64,000 nucleotides of DNA from Actinomyces sp. oral taxon 170 str. F0386 (GTDB lineage Bacteria; Actinomycetota; Actinomycetes; Actinomycetales; Actinomycetaceae): contig NZ_GL882540.1 in the NCBI RefSeq assembly GCF_000195595.1, positions 1 through 64,000 of the forward strand, given 5' to 3'. Made by a program: the position numbers and the translations under genes. The first letter of the stretch is position 1; the number at the start of each line of letters is the position of its first letter. Below, piece by piece: positions 8,732-17,238 of the stretch. Under the pieces are notes generated by a model. The model did not search any database. It was not told where the DNA came from and was given only the letters and a program-made list of their open reading frames with translations.

Positions 8732-10090
8732 TCAGCTCACCTCCGGGTTGACGGGTGTCGGCTGCGAGGACTTGGTGGGGATGCGGGCGTACACGATGAA
8801 TCCCCCATCGGGTCCGGGACCCGTCTTCAGGGATCCACCGACCGCCGCCAGGCGTTGGTGCAGGTTGGCCAGTCCCTGGCCCCTGCCGGCGGGTGCCGGA
8901 GTCGGCTCAGGCGAGAGATGACTGCCGAACGCCGGGGGAGAGGTCCCACTGCTGGCCGTGCCGGGGTGGTCGGCGATGGTCAGGACCACGCCCTTGTCGG
9001 GCGCGTTGTCACCGTACTCCAGTCTCACCTCGACCGAGGCTGCCTCAGCGTGCTTGAGCACATTGGTCAAGGACTCCTGAGCCGTCCGGTAGAGAGCGAG
9101 CTGCGCCTGCGCGCTGAGAAGGTTGAGGCCATTCGGTTGCATGTCCTCGCTCATGAGCCGATCGTCCACTGACAGGGTGACCGTGAGACCGGTCGTGCGA
9201 ACGTCGTCAATGAGCCCAGGCAGGTCGGAGATCCGCGGGATCGGACGCAGTGTTTTATCGGTGACCTGGGAGGCGGGCCGGGCGTCGTCGGGCTCGGCGG
9301 AATCCGCAGCGCCTGGTGGTTCTCCCGGTTGTGGGGGAGAGGCCAGGGTCCGGGTGAGGCTGCGGGTGTCGGCCAGAGCCGAGCGCACCGTCGTCCGGAT
9401 CTGCCCGAGAGCCTGCGCGGCCTGCTCCAGTCGCTCGTCGGCGGGGACGTCGATGTCATCCGAGCCGGCTGCCAGGTAGTGACCCGCCTCGGCCTGCACG
9501 GCGATCAGTGCCAGGGCGTGCCCGACGACGTCGTGAACCTCCCGGGCGATCTCGTTACGCAGCGCGGCGTCGTGCGCCGCCTGGCGGCTGGCCCGTAGCT
9601 GGCCGCGCTGCGTCACCAACCTGCCCAGCCCCCAGGTGGCAGCGGCGACGCACAGCTGAGTGACAAAGGCCTGCGCCATGTCCTGAGCCCAGAGGGAGAG
9701 CGGGACGACTCCAAGCTCATCCCGGTTCCAGTCCCACGCGCCCAGTGCCGCGCCGACGACGACGGCAGCCGCCCAGACAGGCGTGAGCTCGCGCCTGCCC
9801 CGCCGGCCGACCGCATAAAAGGACGCAGCGACCGCAAGGTCCGCAGGAAGCGGGGAGTCGACAACGACGAGCTGTAGCGCGCACAGGACAAGGTGGGTGC
9901 CGAGCACGGCATCGGGGTGCTTACGGCACCAGTACAGGACGATGAGGGCCAGGGCAGCGCCCGCTGTGATCCCCCAGGAGCTGGTGAGTGCCCAGGTGCT
10001 CGCGGTTGAGACGCATGCCAGGGCGCCGACACCAAGGACCTTCGCGCAACAGATCACAATGCGTTTGTTCTGCCCGAGCATGCTTCCCAC
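8732..10090 (-). CDS. Sensor histidine kinase (HisKA_3, NarL partner)
   Basis: A 452-residue membrane kinase. Its N-terminal half has about five hydrophobic segments and no large extracellular loop. The dimerisation helix carries the phospho-histidine in REVHDVVGHAL. The catalytic domain has the N-box ESLTNVLKHAEA and a G-box region GRGQGLANLHQRL, as in DesK/NarX-type kinases. An unusually long acidic linker (about residues 260-290, Pro/Asp/Ala-rich) separates the histidine helix from the ATPase domain. The gene is followed directly by its response regulator. The signal is unknown; the short loops suggest sensing within or at the membrane. Confidence 0.93.
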   Translation of the reverse strand: MGSMLGQNKRIVICCAKVLGVGALACVSTASTWALTSSWGITAGAALALIVLYWCRKHPDAVLGTHLVLCALQLVVVDSPLPADLAVAASFYAVGRRGRRELTPVWAAAVVVGAALGAWDWNRDELGVVPLSLWAQDMAQAFVTQLCVAAATWGLGRLVTQRGQLRASRQAAHDAALRNEIAREVHDVVGHALALIAVQAEAGHYLAAGSDDIDVPADERLEQAAQALGQIRTTVRSALADTRSLTRTLASPPQPGEPPGAADSAEPDDARPASQVTDKTLRPIPRISDLPGLIDDVRTTGLTVTLSVDDRLMSEDMQPNGLNLLSAQAQLALYRTAQESLTNVLKHAEAASVEVRLEYGDNAPDKGVVLTIADHPGTASSGTSPPAFGSHLSPEPTPAPAGRGQGLANLHQRLAAVGGSLKTGPGPDGGFIVYARIPTKSSQPTPVNPEVS

Positions 10091-10223
10091 TATGGCAGAG
10101 AGCGTTGGGCGGTTCTGCGCTTCCTCCAGGACGATGACTGCAGCTACCTCCTCGGGCTCGTTAAGGGCCTATTGGAGGCGAGGGGGCTGGATGCATCAAA
10201 GAGGGGAGCGGAGGCCCGAACAA

Positions 10224-11453
10224 TCAACCTTCGCAATGCGGCTTGTGCGTCACTTTCCAAGCGCGCCTGGCCCCCTCAAGAGCCGCGGGGAGCGCGGCGA
10301 GCAGCCGGTCGACGTCGTCGGGGCCAGTCTCCCGGCCCAGAGAGCAGCGCAACGTGGAGCGGGCCGGCCCCTCCTCGAAGCCCATCGCCAGGAGCACGTG
10401 GCTCGGCTGAGCGACCCCGGCATGGCAGGCCGAACCCGCTGACGCGTCGATCCCCGCCAGGTCCAGGGCCATGAGCAGGGCCTCGGCGTCGGCCTCCTCG
10501 AACCACAGGTGCGCCGTGGAGGCCACATGGTCGGTGTCCTCCGGCAGCGTGGCGTGAACGCCCGGAAGCGCATTCACCCGTTCAAGAAGCCGGCGGCGCA
10601 GCACCGCCAACCGGGACTCCTGCTCCTCTCTCTCGGCGACCGCCAGCTCCACGGCCAAGGCCAGGGTCCGAGCCGCCACCACGTCCTGCGTACCCGAGCG
10701 GACACCCCGCTCCTGACGCCCCCCGCCCGTGGCCGGAGTCAGTGCCAGGTCACGGCGGGCCACGAGCACCCCCACACCCACCGGCGCCCCCAGCTTGTGC
10801 CCGCTCAGGCTCATCGCGTCCAGTCCCCAGCCATGGAAGTCCACGGGAACCTTCCCCAGGGCCGCAACGGCATCGGAGTGGACGGGCACGTAACCGGCCT
10901 CATTGGGGCGCCCGGCACCGCTGGCCTCGCGCACGCGTGCCACCAGCGCCGCCATGTCCTGAACCACGCCGGTCTCATTGTTCGCCGTCATGACCGAGAC
11001 CAGGGAAACGTGGGAGCGGCCGGCGTCAGCCGAGGGCGCCATCGCCCGGGCCACCGAGTCGAGCACCACCCGTCCGGTGGCATCGACCTCCAGCAGGCCC
11101 AGCTCCGCGCCCAGCTCGGCCATTGCGGTCCGCGCCGAGTCCAGGACCGCCGGGTGCTCGATCGGAGAGACCACCAGCCGCCCACCCGGCACCGCTCGCG
11201 CCCGGCCCGAGACCACCAGGGCATCGGCCTCCGTACCTCCGGAGGTGAACATAACCTCGTGCGCGTCCACCCCCAGGGCACCCGCCAGCCGTGCACGCGC
11301 CTCCGCCAGCAACGCCCCGGCCCGCCGGCCCGCGGTGTGCTGCGCGCTCGGGTTCGCCCAGCCGCCGAGCCCACCGACCAGGTCCTCAGCGATCTGCTGG
11401 GCCACCTCGGGGCGGACCGGGGACGTGGCGGCGTGATCAAGATAGGTGCGCAC
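10224..11453 (-). CDS. Cysteine desulfurase (NifS/IscS family)
   Basis: A 409-residue PLP enzyme that takes sulfur from cysteine as a persulfide. The N-terminal YLDHAATSPVRPEV, the MFTSGGTEAD segment, the PLP lysine in SLSGHKLGAPVGVG and the active-site Cys loop SAGSACHAGVAQPSHVL are all present. The Cys loop context (GSACHAG) is the IscS/NifS type rather than SufS. No scaffold or regulator genes (iscU, iscR) flank it. In Actinobacteria such a desulfurase is often near mnmA, as here (4 kb downstream, same strand), so supplying sulfur for tRNA thiolation is the likely role. Its promoter would lie in the 230-bp gap to the divergent sugar-kinase gene. Confidence 0.93.
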   Translation of the reverse strand: MRTYLDHAATSPVRPEVAQQIAEDLVGGLGGWANPSAQHTAGRRAGALLAEARARLAGALGVDAHEVMFTSGGTEADALVVSGRARAVPGGRLVVSPIEHPAVLDSARTAMAELGAELGLLEVDATGRVVLDSVARAMAPSADAGRSHVSLVSVMTANNETGVVQDMAALVARVREASGAGRPNEAGYVPVHSDAVAALGKVPVDFHGWGLDAMSLSGHKLGAPVGVGVLVARRDLALTPATGGGRQERGVRSGTQDVVAARTLALAVELAVAEREEQESRLAVLRRRLLERVNALPGVHATLPEDTDHVASTAHLWFEEADAEALLMALDLAGIDASAGSACHAGVAQPSHVLLAMGFEEGPARSTLRCSLGRETGPDDVDRLLAALPAALEGARRAWKVTHKPHCEG

Positions 11454-11683
11454 GCCCCCAGCCTATTCCCCAGCCCGGACGAGCCGGACTTTCCCGCTGA
11501 CATCGCCCCGGTGCAGGCCCATGCGTCGGGATCAACCAACGGCCCGCACCACCGATGTGGCAGGATCTCGTCTGATACTCAGAATCCAATCACCGGGGGC
11601 GTCTCGCTTCGGCCGCCCGTCACCTCACTCCCCGTCCGCGATCACCACTCAGCCCCTGCCCTTCGAACCCCGGAGAAAACGGT

Positions 11684-12607
11684 ATGCGAACCGACAAGGA
11701 CATCGCCGTCATCGGCTCCAACATGGTCGACCTCATCTCCTACATCCGCCGCATGCCTCGCGAGGGCGAGACCCTGGAGGCCCTCGACTTCCGCATGGAC
11801 TGCGGCGGCAAGGGCGCCAACCAGGCCATTGCGGCCGCCCGCCTGGGCTCACGGGTCCTCATGCTCACCCGGGTCGGCAACGACGTCTTCGCCGCCAACA
11901 CGGTGGACAACTTCGCCCGCAACGGCATCGACACCACCCACGTGCTCGCCACGGAGGCCTCCAGCGGTGTCGCCCCGATCTTCGTCGATGAGGCCTCCCG
12001 CAACTCGATCCTCATCATCAAGGGCGCCAACGGCCACCTCTCACCGGCCGACGTCCGTGACGCCGAGGAGGACATCGCCGCCTGCCGGCTCATCGTCCTC
12101 CAGCTCGAGATCCCCCTGGAGACCGTCTACGAGGCGATCGACCTGGGCCGCAGGCACGGCGTCCCAGTCCTGCTCAACCCCGCTCCCGCCGACCCCGACC
12201 TCCAGCTGGAGCGGATCCGCGGCTGCGACTACATCGTCCCCAACGAGACCGAGCTCGCCATGCTCACCGGCATGCCGACCGATACCTCCGACGCCGTCCG
12301 CCGGGCCGCCGCCACCTTGCGCGAGACCGGCATTCCCAACGTCATCGTCACCCTCGGGGAACAGGGCGCCCTGTGGCTCTCCGACGCCGGCGCACGACAC
12401 CTGCCCGGAGTCCCCGTCGCCGCGCGCGACACCACCGGCGCCGGCGACGCCTTCATCGGCTGCTTCAGCCACCACTTGGTGCAAACCGACGACGTGGAGC
12501 GCTCCTTGGAGATGGCGGTGCGCTACTCCGCTGACTCCGTCACCAAGCGAGGCACTCAGGCCTCCTTCGCCACCGCCGCCGCGTTCGAGGCCAACCTCCC
12601 GGACTGA
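11684..12607 (+). CDS. PfkB family carbohydrate kinase, ribokinase-like
   Basis: A 307-residue sugar kinase. The N-terminal signature GGKGANQAIAAARLG and the C-terminal DTTGAGDAFIGCF, with the catalytic Asp and anion hole, define the PfkB family. The arrangement (GSNMVDL opening, NPAPA, VTLGEQGALW) is closest to ribokinases, which phosphorylate D-ribose at O5. No ribose transporter or pyranase lies nearby, so the substrate is inferred from family resemblance only. The start ATG has a GGAGAAAA ribosome site. A hairpin with a T-rich tail follows the stop. Confidence 0.9.
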   Translation: MRTDKDIAVIGSNMVDLISYIRRMPREGETLEALDFRMDCGGKGANQAIAAARLGSRVLMLTRVGNDVFAANTVDNFARNGIDTTHVLATEASSGVAPIFVDEASRNSILIIKGANGHLSPADVRDAEEDIAACRLIVLQLEIPLETVYEAIDLGRRHGVPVLLNPAPADPDLQLERIRGCDYIVPNETELAMLTGMPTDTSDAVRRAAATLRETGIPNVIVTLGEQGALWLSDAGARHLPGVPVAARDTTGAGDAFIGCFSHHLVQTDDVERSLEMAVRYSADSVTKRGTQASFATAAAFEANLPD

Positions 12608-12622
12608 CTCCGGTACCGGTAG

Positions 12623-12660
12623 GGCGTCCAGGCGTTACTGCCTGGGCCGACGCCTTTCCC
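12623..12660 (+). terminator. Candidate terminator after the ribokinase-like gene
   Basis: CCAGGC and GCCTGG (12629-12634 and 12641-12646) form the inner stem around GTTACT. GGCGT and ACGCC extend it with a small bulge, and TTTCCCCTC follows. The position just after a stop supports a terminator. Confidence 0.5.
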
Positions 12661-12717
12661 CTCTTTGTATAGGTGTGCCCATGTGCACGTTGCAGCACGG
12701 GATGGGAGAGTGAGGTC

Positions 12718-13833
12718 ATGCGCACCGACCAGCTCGCCCTGTCCCGCTCCGCCACCGACCGCGACGCCGAGCGGCGCAGTGAGCCCGGGCTGCTAGAGCG
12801 CCTCGCCGCCGACCCTGAGACCCGCCTGCTGCTGGTCGACGCCCGCGGCCGCGTCGCCCTGACCGGCCCAGCCATCCACCCCGACCTGCCCGACGACGGC
12901 CTCACCCCACCCAGCCTTATCGGCAGCCCCGGCGCCACCGCCTGGGAGGGCCCCGGCACCCGCAGCGGCTGGAGGCTGCCGGACCTGCGCGCCGGCTACC
13001 TCGGAGCCTCGGCGCCCACCTGCTGCCCGGATCTGACCATCCTCTACATGGGCCGCGAGCTCTCTGACGACGGCGCCCCCACCGGCCCCAGCTGGATCGC
13101 CGTCGTCGTACCTCAGGCCCTCGAGGTCCCCGATGCCCCCGAACCGCCCGCCACCGGCTCCGACGCCGAGGGCACCGCCGTCGACCATCCCGACCTGCGC
13201 CGCCTGCTGGAACGCTACCCGCTCTCCGCCCTGCGAGCCATGGGCGCCCAGATGACGGCCCGCGACGCCGGCCTGGCCACCACCGCCACCGCCCTGGCCG
13301 CCTGGCACGCCCGCTCCGCCTACTGCCCGGCCTGCGGTGGACGTACCGAGGTCACCGAGGCCGGCTGGGCCCGCAGGTGCACCGACTGCGCGACCGTTCA
13401 CTTCCCGCGCACCGACCCGGCCGTCATCATGACGGTCTTCGACGAGTCCGACCGTCTCCTCCTTGTGCGCGGCTCCACCTGGGCGCCCCGGCGCTACTCG
13501 GTGGTGGCCGGCTTCGTCGAGGCCGGCGAGTCCGTCGAGGCCGCCGTGGCCCGCGAGGTGTGGGAGGAGGCCGGGCTGCGCGTGGCCGACGTCGAGTACG
13601 TCGCCTCCCAGCCCTGGCCCTTCCCACGCTCCCTCATGCTCGGCTGCCGCGCCCGTCTGGCCCCCGGCGAGGACCAGCCCCGCCCCGACGGCCAGGAGGT
13701 CGTCGAGGCACGCCTCGTCTCCCGTGACGAGCTCACCGCCGGCGTCGACGACGGCAGCATCCTCCTTCCCGGCCCCACCTCCATCGCCCGGCTCCTCATC
13801 GAGGACTGGTACGGCGGCCCCGTCGTCAGCTGA
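12718..13833 (+). CDS. nudC: NADH pyrophosphatase NudC (NAD-cap hydrolase)
   Basis: A 371-residue Nudix hydrolase that cleaves NAD(H) to NMN(H) and AMP and can remove NAD caps from RNA. The zinc ribbon is CPACGG plus CTDC. The Nudix box has the expected residues (GESVEAAVAREVWEEAGL), and it is followed by the NudC-specific SQPWPFPRSLMLG. The N-terminal domain is about 190 residues, longer than in E. coli but usual for actinomycetes. The start at 12718 has GGGAGAGTGAGG upstream; an earlier in-frame ATG at 12673 lacks one. uvrD2 follows about 100 bp downstream, matching the mycobacterial order Rv3199c-Rv3198c. Confidence 0.95.
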   Translation: MRTDQLALSRSATDRDAERRSEPGLLERLAADPETRLLLVDARGRVALTGPAIHPDLPDDGLTPPSLIGSPGATAWEGPGTRSGWRLPDLRAGYLGASAPTCCPDLTILYMGRELSDDGAPTGPSWIAVVVPQALEVPDAPEPPATGSDAEGTAVDHPDLRRLLERYPLSALRAMGAQMTARDAGLATTATALAAWHARSAYCPACGGRTEVTEAGWARRCTDCATVHFPRTDPAVIMTVFDESDRLLLVRGSTWAPRRYSVVAGFVEAGESVEAAVAREVWEEAGLRVADVEYVASQPWPFPRSLMLGCRARLAPGEDQPRPDGQEVVEARLVSRDELTAGVDDGSILLPGPTSIARLLIEDWYGGPVVS

Positions 13834-13938
13834 CGACGGCCGGACAGGGCGACCGACGGCGGCGAATCCGCCTCTCCTCGCCCCGGCCTCGCCGACAACC
13901 ACGGATTCTTGTCGTCCACCCGTGGCAGGCTGGTCCCG

Positions 13939-16059
13939 ATGAGCCCGACCGCCCCCCGCCCCGCCCCGACCGGCTCGCCGCAGCGCCGGCCCGCCGCCCA
14001 GCTGGACGCCGCCCGCCTCCTGGAGGCCCTCGACCCCGACCAGCGCGAGGTCGCCGAGCACCTCGAAGGCCCCCTGTGCGTCCTGGCCGGTGCCGGAACT
14101 GGCAAGACCCGGGCCATCACCTACCGCATCGCCCACGGTGTGGTCACCGGCGCCTACCAGGCCACCCAGGTCCTGGCCGTCACCTTCACCGCCCGAGCCG
14201 CCGGCGAGATGCGATCGCGCCTGGCCGACCTCGGTGTTCCCGGCGTCCAGGCCCGCACCTTCCACGCTGCCGCCCTGCGCCAGCTCACCTACTTCTGGCC
14301 CACCGCCATCGGCGGGCGCCGCCCCGACATCCAGGCCCACAAGGCGCCCCTGGTCGGCGCCGCCGCCCGCCGCCTGGGCCTGCCCACCGACCGGGCCACC
14401 GTGCGGGACCTGGCCGCCGAGGTCGAGTGGGCCAAGGTCACCATGACCCTGCCCGAGGACTACGCTCAGGCCGCCGTCGCCGCCGGCCGCACCGGCGTGG
14501 CCGGCCAGGAGGCCGCCACGGTCGCCCAGGTGCTGTCCCTCTACGAGGAGGCCAAGAGCGAGCGCGGCGTCATCGACTTCGAGGACGTGCTCCTGCTGAC
14601 CATCGGCATCCTCCTGGACCGCGAGGACGTCGCCTCCCAGGTGCGCGGCCAGTACAAGCACTTCGTCGTCGACGAGTACCAGGACGTCTCCCCGCTCCAG
14701 CAGCGCCTGCTGGACCTGTGGCTGGGGCGACGCCGCCAGCTGTGCGTCGTCGGAGACGTCTCCCAGACCATCTACTCCTTCACCGGGGCCACGCCTGCGT
14801 TCCTCACCGGTTTCACCACCCGCTACGAGGGCGCGCGCACCGTACGCCTGAGCCGCGACTACCGCTCCACCCCGCAGGTCGTCTCTCTGGCCAACCAGGT
14901 CCTCTCGCGCTCACGGCGAGAGGGAGACGGCCTGCACCTGCCGGCCGGCGCCGTCGAGCTGGTCGCCCAGCGCCCCGGCGGCCCCGCTGTGCGCTTCGAG
15001 GCCCACGACGACGATATTGCCGAGGCCGAGGGCGCCGTCGCCCAGGTGCGCCGCCTGCAGGCCGCCGGAGTTCCCCTGAGCGAGATCGCGATCCTGTACC
15101 GCACCAACTCCCAGTCCGAGGTCTTCGAGCAGGCCCTGGCCGGTGCCCAGATCGGCTACCTCGTGCGTGGCGGCGAGCGCTTCTTCGAGCGCGAGGAGGT
15201 CAAGCGCGCCATGGCCGTCATCCTCGGCGCCGCCCGCACCGAGAAGGCCACCCTGACCGGCGACCTCGGCCAGGACGCGCGCACCGTCCTGTCCCGTGAG
15301 GGATGGAGCGAGGAGCCGCCCGCTCCCCGCGGAGCCGTGCGCGAGCGCTGGGACGCTCTCAACGCCCTCGTGGCCCTGGCCGACGAGATGGTCCAGACCC
15401 GCGGCGCCGACCTCGACGCCTTCCACACCGAGCTGCGCGAGCGCGCCGACGCCCAGAACGCCCCCACCGTTGAGGGCGTCACCCTCTCCTCCCTGCACGC
15501 CGCCAAGGGCCTGGAGTGGGACGCCGTCATCCTCGTGGGCGCCTGCGAGGGCCTGCTGCCGATCTCCCTGGCCGAGGGGCAGGCCGCCATCGAGGAGGAG
15601 AGGCGCTTGCTCTACGTCGGTGTCACCCGCGCGCGAGAGCACCTCATCATCTCCTACGCCCGGGCCCGCAACGTCGGTGGCCGAGCCGCCCGCAAGCCCT
15701 CCCGCTTCCTGGACGGCCTGTGGCCCACTGCCCATGGCGGCCGAGACGCCTCCCGGCGTCGGAGCCGCCAGAGCGCCAAGGAGCGTTCCCGGCAGTCCGC
15801 CGCCGACTTCGAGGCCAGCAACGACCCGCGCACCATCGCCCTGTTCGAGGAGCTGCGGGCCTGGCGCTCACAGGTCGCCAAGGAGCGCTCCAAGCCCGCC
15901 TACACGGTCTTCGCCGACGCCACCTTGCGCGACATCGCCGTCGTCAAGCCCACCAGCCTGCCCCAGCTCTCCCTCATCCGGGGTGTGGGCGCCACCAAGC
16001 TCCAGGAGTACGGCGGACCGGTCCTCGCCCTCCTGCGGGACTTCGAGGCCGGGAGCTGA
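13939..16059 (+). CDS. uvrD2: ATP-dependent DNA helicase UvrD2
   Basis: A 706-residue SF1A helicase. It has Walker A AGAGTGKT, Walker B VVDEYQDVSPLQ, motif III GDVSQTIYSFTGA, motif V LHAAKGLEWD and motif VI LLYVGVTRAREHL. The C-terminal about 75 residues form an HRDC domain (IALFEELRAWRSQVAK through LIRGVGATKLQEYG). HRDC attachment marks UvrD2 rather than UvrD1/PcrA. The linker between helicase core and HRDC is basic and contains no cysteine, whereas mycobacterial UvrD2 carries a tetracysteine module there. The ATG at 13939 is preferred; a TTG at 13909 would add ten residues. It follows nudC on the same strand. Confidence 0.93.
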   Translation: MSPTAPRPAPTGSPQRRPAAQLDAARLLEALDPDQREVAEHLEGPLCVLAGAGTGKTRAITYRIAHGVVTGAYQATQVLAVTFTARAAGEMRSRLADLGVPGVQARTFHAAALRQLTYFWPTAIGGRRPDIQAHKAPLVGAAARRLGLPTDRATVRDLAAEVEWAKVTMTLPEDYAQAAVAAGRTGVAGQEAATVAQVLSLYEEAKSERGVIDFEDVLLLTIGILLDREDVASQVRGQYKHFVVDEYQDVSPLQQRLLDLWLGRRRQLCVVGDVSQTIYSFTGATPAFLTGFTTRYEGARTVRLSRDYRSTPQVVSLANQVLSRSRREGDGLHLPAGAVELVAQRPGGPAVRFEAHDDDIAEAEGAVAQVRRLQAAGVPLSEIAILYRTNSQSEVFEQALAGAQIGYLVRGGERFFEREEVKRAMAVILGAARTEKATLTGDLGQDARTVLSREGWSEEPPAPRGAVRERWDALNALVALADEMVQTRGADLDAFHTELRERADAQNAPTVEGVTLSSLHAAKGLEWDAVILVGACEGLLPISLAEGQAAIEEERRLLYVGVTRAREHLIISYARARNVGGRAARKPSRFLDGLWPTAHGGRDASRRRSRQSAKERSRQSAADFEASNDPRTIALFEELRAWRSQVAKERSKPAYTVFADATLRDIAVVKPTSLPQLSLIRGVGATKLQEYGGPVLALLRDFEAGS

Positions 16060-16105
16060 GCAGCATGAGCCGACCGGTGGTTGCACCGTTGCGGTTCGGC
16101 AACGC

Positions 16106-17089
16106 TCACAGCTGCGAGCACAGGCACTCGGGGTGGCGCTTCCACGACCGCTGCCGCCCCAGGGGCTCCTGGCCGGTGACCTCCACCGAGTGCGTCGCCC
16201 ACCAGGCCGCCGAGCGCTCGGCCGGCCCGCTGACGTGGTCGACGTCGCCAGCAGCAACGTCAAGGGGAAGAGCCCGTCGTCCCAGGAGCGTGTCAATGAC
16301 GGCCCGAGCCGTCAGCGCCGCGGCCTCGTGCAGGACCAGGTGCTCGACGTCGGGCATGGACAGGGTACGCATCTGCGTGGCCAGCGCCGGCCAGCACGGA
16401 TCGGCGTCCTTCTCCCACAGGTTCAGGCAGGTCGAGCACAGGCCGTCTCCACCCAGCACCGGGCCGATACGCACCCCCGCCTCACCGACGACGACCGGGA
16501 GGTGGATGACATCCTCCTGAGCGAGCCTGCGAGCGGTCAGCGGCTCCACCACGTGCGCATCCACCGTCACCATGACATCGGGTCGGGTGCGCAACGGCGC
16601 CCGTGTCCTCAGGGCGGGAAAACGCGAGGACAGAAGCGGCTCCAGGCCGCCGTCCCCGGGGGAGCGGGTGGACAGGATCGTGCCCACCCCGGCCTCCGCC
16701 AGCCACAGAGCGGCCTCCTGCGCCAGGGCGCTGGTGCCGTGCACGGCCAGGACCGCCTGGGACAGGCCGGCGCTGCGGTCCTTGGCGTCGACGCCGAGCC
16801 GGTCCCAGTAGACGCCGTCGGCTCCGCCGAGCTCACTTGTCGCCGAGGAGACCAGAGCGCCCTGATGCTCCAGTTCCTCGACGATCTGCCGCGCCCGGGT
16901 CACCGGCACCCGACTGCGCCGAGCGGCCCGGTAGACACCGCCGACCTCCAGGTTGCGTCCGAGCTCGTCCAGCAGTCGCTGCTCGGCCAGGCTCAGGTCG
17001 CTGACGATGGTGCGCCGGTCGGGACTCGTGCCGATCTGGCTGACCCCCTGCTCTCGCCACAGAATGGCGCACCCGCCTCGAATACGCAT
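16106..17089 (-). CDS. ThiF/TOMM-leader-binding-like conserved protein (Rv3196-type)
   Basis: A 327-residue protein of a conserved actinobacterial family. The first 90 residues hold a winged-helix-like segment (LSLAEQRLLDEL and VYRAARRSRVPVTRARQIVEEL). The middle resembles a degenerate ThiF/E1 Rossmann fold (VLAVHGTSALAQEAALWLAEAG, where a GxGxxG would be expected). CSTC and a C-terminal HPECLC can form a zinc site as in E1-like proteins. No ATP-binding GxGxxG or catalytic residue is clear, so enzymatic adenylation is doubtful. The start has a strong GGAGGAA. It is convergent with uvrD2, 46 bp away. Database entries often call such proteins cyclodehydratase-like, but no RiPP precursor or partner is seen here. 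Confidence 0.72.
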   Translation of the reverse strand: MRIRGGCAILWREQGVSQIGTSPDRRTIVSDLSLAEQRLLDELGRNLEVGGVYRAARRSRVPVTRARQIVEELEHQGALVSSATSELGGADGVYWDRLGVDAKDRSAGLSQAVLAVHGTSALAQEAALWLAEAGVGTILSTRSPGDGGLEPLLSSRFPALRTRAPLRTRPDVMVTVDAHVVEPLTARRLAQEDVIHLPVVVGEAGVRIGPVLGGDGLCSTCLNLWEKDADPCWPALATQMRTLSMPDVEHLVLHEAAALTARAVIDTLLGRRALPLDVAAGDVDHVSGPAERSAAWWATHSVEVTGQEPLGRQRSWKRHPECLCSQL

Positions 17090-17238
17090 CGTTCCTCCTC
17101 AAGCCCTCCTGGCCTCCGCGTGGGAGCACCAGCACCCTGATGTCCTGACGGCGTCGTCAGAACCCGAGCCGAGAGTGGCACGAGCAGGTCCGAGACGGCC
17201 AGAGGCGACCGCCGGCCTGTGGATAACTCGCCGAGCGC

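Noticed and set aside
13909-13938. TTG start ten codons before the uvrD2 ATG
   Set aside because: No better ribosome site and no conserved residues in the extension; the ATG at 13939 is simpler.
16059-16106. A whiB7 gene next to uvrD2 as in mycobacteria
   Set aside because: Only 46 bp separate uvrD2 and the ThiF-like gene, and no four-cysteine WhiB frame is present in the gaps around it.
16106-17089. A RiPP (TOMM) biosynthetic cluster at the ThiF-like gene
   Set aside because: No YcaO, dehydrogenase or precursor peptide gene is nearby; the context is a conserved housekeeping block.
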